Assembly (NCBI RefSeq): GCF_949628215.1
Contig: NC_134279.1
Coordinates: forward strand, 77,692,830-77,756,829
Origin: Phalacrocorax aristotelis
Taxonomy: Eukaryota; Chordata; Aves; Suliformes; Phalacrocoracidae
Direction: 5' to 3'
Length of the DNA: 64,000 nucleotides
Positions 55,101-64,000 of this stretch are shown in pieces. A program made the position numbers and the translations under genes. The notes below the pieces were generated by a model that was given only the letters and a program-made list of their open reading frames with translations, made no database searches and was not told the DNA's origin. Each line of letters opens with the position of its first letter. The first letter of the stretch is position 1.

Positions 55101-58100
55101 ATATAATGATCAAAGGCCGCAGGGACAGCTTTGAAAGAAGGGCCTGATATGTGCCTGTCAACTGTGGGTCCATTACACCAGCATATAACATGTACAACCA
55201 CAGCCTTAAACACCCAGTCATGGCAGTTGTGCTAAACAACTTTGACTTTCTCCAGGAAAAAAAATTTAAAATTGTCTTTTCTTGATTTTTGCTTTAATTT
55301 AACCTGACATAATTATGACAGCAAAAACAAAGGTTGCTCAACACACAGATAATAGCAAAATATTACTGTTCCTACCATTCCACAAAAGTTTGTCCAAATC
55401 TCAGAAATGGCAGGGATAGCTAAGGCTCGGGTAGAGTGAGGCCATTGAACACGTGTGAAAGCCTGCTGACTTCCCTTCCATTTATTTTCTTTCAGATTTT
55501 TGCACCTTCAGTCTTTATAGGCATAGACTTGATTTAATTGCTCCTAGGGCACAACATAACAACCCCAATTCTTTCCCAGTTCCCACATTTCTACCTGAGT
55601 CCAAACAGAAACATGACAAAAATTATGATTACAACAGAATCAGGCTGGTTTCAGAATAAAATGGAAATCTTGTTACCAACCTTAATTTCCCTGTCAGATA
55701 AGCAGCTGCTCTATATGAAATCACAAACATTTGAAAAGCCAGCACTGTGAGAGTTTGCACTGCCGTACAGTTTTAGAATAAAGACTTTACCCAGCTGTAA
55801 CACTTATTATTCCACAGTAAGACTTATAATTTATTAACAAAAGAAAAAAACTAGTTAATAGCTTTATTTCACAAGAGAACATATTTAGCACAGCACACAT
55901 CTTGGGCCATGTTTGGTTAAAATGATTGTGTGGAAGATGAAGAGCCACTTTCTTGGGGATTTTTGTTTACTGTCTTGGCCATGATCATACAGATGCTCTT
56001 CCAACTCCTACAGACATGGGAGATGCCCTAGAAATTTTGGCACACCGTGTGTCTGCACAGAGAAAAGATGCAGGTCCTGAAGCTATGCCTATGCTGCAGG
56101 CCAGAGGCATCTTTGCAGTATGTCCGCACGGATCTGGGCTACTTTTATCCTAGAGAGCATGACAGAATATCATGAGAGTCGCTGTGATAAAGTTATTTCA
56201 CCATGTCAACAGCAAAACAGCATGGTGGTATCGTACAGCCTTTTGAAAATGGAGACTGGGAGGACTGCGGGACTATGGATGACACCACCTCTCTCTCTCC
56301 CCTCATTAAACACCAACTGCCTTGTCAGGATGATTGTGCTGGCAGTGTGGGACCTGTATTTTGGGGACTTCATCCCATGGAAGAGGACACAAGCATGAAG
56401 TAGTGCTGGAAGACTGAGCCTTACTCTCCCTGGGCACAATTCTGCCTGCCTACACTCAACTTCTACCTCATCCAGCTTCTCCTAGGATACAGACTGTCCC
56501 CATAAGCATGGCACTTCTGATCCAACAGACAGTGATCATGCTAGATGGTGAGGTTTTGTGGCAACAAGTGGGAGCAGGTATCTTCCTGTTCCCTGCTCAC
56601 TATAGTGTACCTGCTCCCAAATTCATCTGATCTTCTTGTCCCAAGGAAATTTCACCCCACAGGTGAAGGTATGGTACAAACTGAAAGCGCACCTCATCAG
56701 GCTTCCTTCACCTCTTCTTCTCCCAGGACCCACCAACCTCGTTCTCTCTTTACAGGGCCGGAGAAGGGCCAGGCTGGGCCAGGGCTTGGTGCTACTGAAT
56801 AGGACAAAAGGCAAATACTAAAAAGGACATGGTCATACATATCACCCCTCAGTAACTGCTATCACTTGGTATCAACTTTATTTAGATTCATGACACTACC
56901 AACAGCATTAGGGCATTGCCCATCAAGATGTGGACATTTAAGCTGAGAAGCTCATCTGTGATTCTAAGGGAAGTTAAAGCTCCCATCCATGTGGCACAGT
57001 AATTAATCTAAAACTAATTTAGGTATCTGCCTGCATGCTTAGGTCAAAATTGCAACTGAAGTATAGGCATACCTTACTTCCCCACACCTAGCACATTCTC
57101 TCCATTTCTGATTTAAAGAGTGGGACAAAACAGTATCAAAATACTGAGCTTTCTTCCAAAGCCCCCTAACCTGCAGGCTACCTTCCTCTAAATGTTGCAG
57201 ATATCATCATCTCCAGAAATGAACATTAACCTCTGTGGGCCCAGAGCACAAACACTGTTGCAACCAATATTTGCTTGGAAGGATCAGAAATCTTGATCCT
57301 TTCCAAAATCTGAAGTCATTATTGTGTCAGGCACTCTAAAAGGCACTCCATCAGAAATCGCTGGAATTGCCTTCATTACTTTGCCTCTCTATAATTAATC
57401 CTTGCATTCATATTTGAAGTAAAACTTTTTAGATGGAGATGGATTTAGGAGTCTAGAAGAAACTGGGTTTACATCCAATTGAATTATTCATTAAAAACAC
57501 TCCACATATGTAGGTAACTTTACATAGGCTCTAGGTAAATAAAAACAAGCACATAATTAAAAAATCTGCAATGTATATAACAAATTCCCATTAAATATGA
57601 TCTAAATATAAAGAAACAACAGCACCTAGATTTCATCATACCTTCAGTCTGGCAATCTGGAAGAGTTCTGTAGACATTACTTAGGCTTCAGAACACCCCT
57701 AATACCTACAAACTCCATTCTGCAGCTGTGGAAACTATAACACAGCATGGCAAAGTGACACAAAGCAGGAACCAAAAAATGTCAAGTCATAAAAGGGAAG
57801 CTTTTAATACGGTCAGTGTTAATACAGGATGGCACCTTCTGGTCTTTTGTGTCTTAGGATCAGTAGTTAATGGACAGGCAAGGGAATACTAAGTCACGCT
57901 CACCACACCTCAACACAGTGCTAAACCTGTTAATGTTCTCTTCTCTTTTTGCTGTAACTTTGGTTAGCAGTTCTCTTCCACGCTAGCAGACATGTCTGCA
58001 TGCATGTTACAGCCTCCATCCTGCAGATATTCACTACGGGGTGTAGTGCATGTTCCGTGGATGTCAGTTATCGCTACGGTGTCAGCAGGACTTCCCCAAC

Positions 58101-61100
58101 CACTCCTATCAGAAAATGCTTGCAGAGATGCATCTTCACCTCTGAGCCAACTCCCAGCCTCACTAGCTCCACTGCAACCCCAACTGCCCTAATGGGATCA
58201 CAGCAGTGGGAGAGAGGCTCTCTTTATCCATTAGTGAGAAAACAACAGCAAACACAGCAGCTTGGCCAATGCAGTAGCAACAACCCGAGTTAGATGGGTT
58301 TTCCACATACAAAGCTCCCTTCCTGGCTGCTGGAGTCTCTCTGATTGCCAGCAGAGGACTTGGAAGGCATTTTGCTGATGAGATCAAAGACAGGCTTTTG
58401 AAGCTCAGCACGCAGGATCTACTGACTGGAAGTAAAGCAGACGGCATCTGGCCTCAGACCAATCTCAGCTGAAAACAGTTCAAACTAGTCTAATGGGGAA
58501 GCAGACATTAGTTAGGGGTTAGTATAAGCACTCAGCAGATTACCTGCCCTTTTCTCTGGTCCAAATACAAGTGTAAATGAAGTAGCTGAGAGACCTAGCA
58601 AGGGAAAAAAGAGAGCCATTGTGGCAACCCGCATAAAAGCTTTGAGAATAAGGTCTATTTGAAGCATAAGTAATAGAGGCAAGACATGAGCATGACACTG
58701 GGCACCATGTGCAGGGACTCACATACACATAAAAAGCAGGGGCACCCACCTGTGGACTACACCTTTGAACGTAGGTTCTCCCTTCCTCAGCTTTCCCAGA
58801 GAGATGGAGAAACCACTCCATAACCCCAGCTGACAGGGTGTTACCTAGCAAGTGTGTTTAAAGAGTAAAGCAAATTATAAACACAACGGGCTGCCACTCT
58901 ACTTGCACCTGACCTATGCTTCCCACTGGAGGAACCCCCAGTGTCTGGCCACCTCTTTAATCCAGACTTAGGATCATTAAGAACAGAGTCCATTTATGAC
59001 TAATTTAGGCACGGGATTAGGTGAGGGCCACGTGGCAGTCATTTTAGTCCTGGTGATTGACAGGTCTTCTGAGAAGTAGGGTAGTGCTGGGAATTACTCA
59101 TGGCAATGAGTGGGAGTTTGCACATGGAAGTGTTATCATGTCTGGCTGCAGGCCCTGCTAAGAGCAAAACCATTGGATTTATGCTCTGAGCACAGGCCTG
59201 GGTGAAGGAGGAAATTGCTTCTGCCACCATATGAACACAAATATCCTGCAAGCAATATTCTCATGGCCAAGGCCTGCGTGCCGTGCCTAGACTCGAACAG
59301 TTGCCCAGTTTGGAGATGTCAGACAGTACTAAAGACTCAAACGGAAATCAGCTGATATTAATGCTGATGGCGGAAACTTAATTTCATCCACCCTTTTTGT
59401 TAGCACAGTTCATTTCCTCTCCTGGGAACTGTTTGCTATTGTCTCTCCCAGCCTGGTCTCTCTGTATAAATTTATTGTTTGGTTCTGCTGTCCTGTGCAT
59501 TCACTGGCTGTCGTCTGCTTCTTGTTGGCTCTTTCATTGGTGTCTCCAAAGAGGTAAACTGGAAACAGCTACCTGGATTGTAGCTCAAACAGCGCCGGTT
59601 TTTTTATTGATTCAGGAAAAACAGATTCTCAAAGACTTAAGAATGAAAGATACATCACACCATGACAGGAACAGACCACAAAATATATATATGTTTCAAT
59701 TTATTGGTGTAACATAGCTCAGCCATGAGATCTTTGATTTTGGATCCCAAATGGAGATCCTTTAAAGGAAGCTACTTTCAAAAGCAGCATGCTCAGCCCT
59801 TCTGAGATAACACTAATGAGTCTCCATAGGTTTCTCAAACTGCATATTCAAAACCACTCCTGACATCCACCACTCTTGGCCTCGCCACAGACCAGGGCAC
59901 ACAGTGTGGCCATTACAGATACGGTACTAAGCAGACTGGACAGGACTGTTCGCTGATACGTTTGGTAAGCAAAGAAACAACCTCCCTCCAAGTGCTGGGA
60001 TCTCATTGTTACAAAGAGGCTTTATCCAGCCTCTTAAAGGGAAGGATGCTCCCCACTCCTTGTTTCCCTCTTCCCCAATTCAAGCAAAAGCGTAGTTCTC
60101 CACTGTCATGCCACAAAAGGCAGCATCTCTCTCCCACACAGGATTTTGCTCTAAACTCCCAGAGTAAATGGGTCTCAATTCTCATGGAAAATTAGGGATC
60201 TAAATATTGATTTTCAGGCAGTTGCACTGGCTATAACAGCTAGATGCTAGAAATTAACAAAAACATGCTGTCTGACAAAATCTAAATGATCACCAGGATT
60301 TCCCTTAAAATATCCTGGTTTAAAAAAAAAGAAAAAAAAAAAAAATCAGCAAACGCCCTGGGAAACTTCCCAATAAATTTCGTGGGCTAAGGGACCCTAA
60401 ACTAGTGGAGCGGCAACTCCCCAGGGGGTGGTGAGCCCAAAGGTGGACATGGAAATGAGGTTACCAGACCAGACAGGTGGTTGTTAGCTGAAGCAGTTTG
60501 GGAACTGCTGACATTGCACTCCTGAGCATTTAGGAGGTAGATGAGCATAATGAAACCCTCCCGCCTTCGTCTGCATGCCTGGTCTTTTTAACGGATAAAC
60601 CAGAGAGATTGCTAGCTCTGGCAGCACCACAAGCCATATTTCCCCACGCATGAAAGGCTCCTGGACTGTTTCTCAGACTTATTAGGCACAAACGGGCTTT
60701 TCATCGACACCAGTCATGCGTGCCTGCTCCCTCCACCTCATTTATCATCTCCTGCCAAGGCACTGCGCCCACTGCCAGCAGCACACTGTGCCCCACTCCC
60801 CTTCCTAAAGGTGGGCTGTACCAAGGGGCACACAACGGGCCACAGCACCAGCTGCTGTGCAAACAGTCCCTGCCCCACGCACAGGAGGGCAGAAGAAGGA
60901 CAGAGGAAGGTAGGTTATCAGAAACCTCTGGGTTATGATGACCTGTAGGCTGTGGGATATTTTCTGCAGCTCTCCTTTGAAGAACAGAGTTGAGCCTGCA
61001 GCTTGGGGATGGTTCAGTGTTTGGGAGGATGATTTGTCTTGGGGGGAATAAAGAATTGGCCTGTTTGGCAGAATGGGTTTGTTCAGGGTGAGGAATAAGG

Positions 61101-64000
61101 ATGCAGGCAAACAGGATTTGGGAAACCCACAAGCTTGAAGGAGAAGTTCAGAGAGCTGGAGGAGAGTATAAAGCTGGTGATGGGAGGGTTGCAGAGACAG
61201 AAGGGGCAATGCAGGGCTGGGCCAGGTCTTGAGAAGAGAAGCAGGGAGTAGAAGGGTTGGGGATGGGGGATAGGGCAAGGCAGAAGGTGGTGGGAGGCTC
61301 AGGATAACAGGCAGAGGATGTGCAAGTGTTGAGAGTGTGGTGACAGTGAGGGAGTACATGAGGGTGCACTGGAGGAGGCTGGTGCTGCCTCCAAGCCATC
61401 AGTACCTCTCCTCACTGCAATCACACACGTGTCCCAGCCGCTTACAGTAGAAACCTGACTGGTGTCAATGAAAAGCCCACTCAGACACAAGCCTCCATCT
61501 AATGGCTCTGCTGCCAGCCAAGGCCTTGCACCTGCCCCACTACTAGGGCTTTAACAGCCTTGCTGCTGCTCCCCTTCTGCTGGGACCCAAAACCAGGCTC
61601 TGCTTCTCCTCTCCTCTCCCAAGATGAGCTGGAAAGAAGGTGGTGGTCAGTGCCCAGGGCCCTTTGGGAGTAGGAATGGCTGAACTAGTTGGAACTAATT
61701 GGAAATGCACAAAGAGCAGCAGGATTTACTGCCCGGTCATCTAATCTGGCCATTTAGGACTGACCCACTTGAAATCACAGCATGTGACAGAATGACCAAG
61801 CAATGAGGACAGGATTACAGAGCCCCAAATGAGATTTATGCTCCTTGGTGGGGACACAAGCTGCTGGGGGCAGGGAAAAGATCTGTGCTGAGCACCTAGC
61901 AGGGGTAATAAGACCAGATATCCAATGCTCCGGCTGCTTAGAGAGCATTAAAAATAGACTCTCCAGAGAGAGAGAAAACACCCAAGCGAGCCAGCTGGGC
62001 AGACTCTGGGTACTTGGGACACTGACAGCTCCTCAGCTCGTAAAATGAATTGGCACAGGCTTGTGCCAGTGTTAGCACACTGTGGAGTCAAAACAAAACA
62101 GAGCAGGGGAAGGGAGAGAAGCCCGTGGTTGGCTAAGTAAAACTGTAGGCTATTTAAGATAGAAAAGGGAAAGGGCCGGGGGATTAGTGATAAGGAAGGT
62201 GTGGCTGTGTACAGCTTGCAGCAACTTAGCCTGTGGTAAATACATAAGTAGCAGCCTGTCACACACTGACAGCCACATTGTACTGCAAGATAGATAAAAA
62301 GAATGAAGAGAAAGGCCTCGCCCGGAGATGTTATCACAAAAGACAAAAGATCATGATGGATCCCGTGGGAGCACAAGATGATCAGTTACCACAGCTCAGA
62401 CAGAAAGGTAGGGTGAGGGCTATGCACAGTAGGAGGCATGTCTCCAAGTTCAAGAGCCTTTAGACTTAAGCTAATTTACTGAGAACAGCTCTGTACAGAG
62501 CACACTTTCAGCCCAGCAGCTCGCTGTGTATTTGCCACCAGAAGTTGCTGATTTGCAAGGTCTGAGGGTTCATTTCTTAATACAAAAGCCTCTTTTCCTT
62601 GCCCATTAATCCAAGTGAAGCAGGAAATAAGACAGATCCTCACATTCACTTGCTGGTAAAAGCCACATTTTCCACAGGAGCTGCAGGAGCTCAGTGCTTC
62701 TGAATATATGGTCATCTCTATAGGCTCCAATTTTAACATGATCCATTAAAGGCTGAAACCCAATGAATCTGTTCAGGGCTCACTTTCCCATCTACACTCA
62801 ACACAGGCTAGCTTGATACCCTTAAACCCTGGCATTGGGAAAGCCAGGATAAACCTTAGAAGTAGAATCCTCTTTCCTTCCTCCCTGGAAACTTCCCCTG
62901 AAGGACAGCACTGCAGTCTTGTCTGGCACCTGTCAGCTCAAAGTGTTTTCCAGATAATTATTCATTTAAACTTCTCTTAGGCAGGATAATCTAGCTCTGG
63001 TAAACCTCCTTCTCAAGTGAGCAAGTAAGGGCATTGCCATACATTTAACAGCAGCTGAAAACCAGAGCAACAGCAGCTGTTACCACCCGTACCCTGCTTG
63101 TATAGCTCCTCTCTTGGAAACGGCTCCATTCACAGCAGCAGGGACAGCTAAATGGAGACATGTCTATAGCCGACCCATCACACATCCCATCTGAATACCT
63201 GAGGAACCCCAGCTCAGCACTTCTGTACTGCAACACACCAGGCTGTGAGTCACAACTCTCCCTGCCCAAAAGACAACAAATTCAGTCCAAGAAGGGCAAG
63301 GGGCAGAAGCTGCTTTAACCATTCCTGACTATTAAACCATGAAGACTGTAAATGTATTAAGGGTGTGGTCCCATGAGCAGCAGGCCTGATCTCTCTACTT
63401 CCCAAGACCTGGAAGGAAAGATTTTGCTTTCCTTTCCTCCAGCTATACTCTTCACAATGCAGTTCTGTTCCTTCCCTTGTGCTGGTTCAGGCACTCGAGA
63501 CGCATTTGTGGGCTCAAAAAAACCCCCCAGTATTCCTTTTCTTTCTCTTTCTGGATTAGCTTTCTGACAGATCAGAGATAAACTGAGGAGGTCCAAAGAG
63601 CTGGTGCACAGTAACCTACTGGGAACAGAAGCGTTACCACATTTTGGAGGAGGAGACCTATCAGATCAGCTCATTCTGTCTCTTGGATCTGCACCGAGGC
63701 ACACAGAAGCAAGCAACTTGCTGGAGGCCACATGCCAAAGTGGTGAAGGAAGCCAGGAGTCCTGTTTTTCCTCACATATTCAGAGTAACTTAAATGTCAA
63801 GGTTAAAACAAACACATGAACAGTCCTTGCTTTGTTATAAAAAAATCACTCAATCGATTTAATCAATCCAATAACAACCTCTCAATCTTATCAACAGATC
63901 ATTTTCCATCTCCCCAAAGTACCGTGCAGGAAAGATTCTTCTGGTCCATTTACAGGTTGCAATATCTCAACTGTTTTCTCTCAAGTTAGGCTGGCAGATG
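52144..64000 (-). other. REEP1: REEP1 intron upstream of the 52 kb exon (to window edge)
   Basis: About 11.9 kb. I searched for the exon encoding the conserved RGLNVAATAAV segment and found none. It contains an A-rich tract at about 60319-60346, a G-rich/purine tract at about 61190-61300 and a possible MIR-like fragment near 63.7 kb. I see nothing else supportable. Confidence 0.55.
63690..63770 (+). repeat. possible old MIR-like fragment
   Basis: GAGGCACACAGAAGCAAGCAACTTGC, GGAGGCCACATGCCAAAG and AGCCAGGAGTCCTG resemble the conserved core of old amniote SINEs (GACTTGCCCAAGGTCACAC...CCAGGAGTCCTG). Boundaries are unclear. Confidence 0.4.

Noticed and set aside
58540-58851. Minus-strand frame beginning at a GGGCAG|GTAATC donor-like site, considered as a REEP1 upstream exon
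   Set aside because: The sequence does not resemble the conserved REEP1 cytosolic helix (GKRGLNVAATAAV) or membrane hairpin.
60701-61399. Overlapping minus-strand frames of 143-184 codons
   Set aside because: They are Pro/Ser/Leu-rich translations of a purine-rich plus strand, with no recognisable product and no REEP1-compatible splice logic.
62240-62300. AATGTGGCTGTC on minus, resembling the start of REEP1 NVAATAAV
   Set aside because: The similarity ends after three residues, and a stop follows in frame.
1-64000. CRISPR arrays, tRNA or rRNA genes, insertion sequences, endogenous retrovirus or LTR structures
   Set aside because: None was seen. The repeats present are CR1 ends, simple tracts and a few degraded SINE-like pieces.

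Overview
This window is nuclear DNA from a vertebrate, most likely a bird. It has multi-exon genes with GT-AG introns, a CpG-island promoter, AATAAA poly(A) signals, and CR1 LINE 3' ends with the TTCTATGATTCTATNN-type terminus typical of birds and other sauropsids. There are no operons, no prokaryotic signals and no complete autonomous mobile element. The species cannot be fixed from the sequence alone.

Layout, left to right. (1) 1-~1605: the 3' end of PTCD3 (+), a mitochondrial pentatricopeptide-repeat protein, ending in an acidic Ser-Asp tail. (2) ~2645-26230: the complete coding set of IMMT/MIC60 (mitofilin) on the minus strand. I resolved 15 coding exons, including a 15-nt microexon; they total 2,232 nt and predict 743 aa. 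PTCD3 and IMMT are tail to tail. (3) ~25.4-27.1 kb: a CpG island holding a head-to-head promoter for IMMT (-) and MRPL35 (+). It has a palindromic NRF-1 site, a CCAAT box, an octamer and an ETS core; inside IMMT intron 1 it has an oppositely oriented pair of ZNF143/THAP11-type (SBS) motifs. (4) 26697-28602: MRPL35 (+), 4 exons, 177 aa, mitochondrial ribosomal protein bL35m. (5) 29.8-64 kb: the 3' half of REEP1 (-), tail to tail with MRPL35. It includes a ~3.6-kb 3' UTR, a terminal exon that encodes only the last residues, a candidate alternative 140-nt coding exon at 35929-36068, the Ser-rich exon at 51975-52143, and large introns. REEP1 exons for the conserved membrane domain are not seen and presumably lie beyond 64 kb.

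The gene order PTCD3-IMMT-MRPL35-REEP1 matches the human 2p11.2 neighbourhood as I know it. Three of the four genes serve mitochondria: translation (PTCD3, MRPL35) and cristae junctions (IMMT). REEP1 shapes endoplasmic reticulum tubules. The shared IMMT/MRPL35 promoter with an NRF-1 site fits co-regulation with mitochondrial biogenesis.

The most notable observation is in REEP1. Skipping the 140-nt exon gives the standard short -SSGTA end. Including it shifts the terminal exon into another open frame, giving a basic REEP2-like tail. Other points are the IMMT microexon, splice acceptors built from a pure C tract and a CT repeat, a nested CR1 insertion, and the SBS pair. I saw no new mobile, defence or toxin system.
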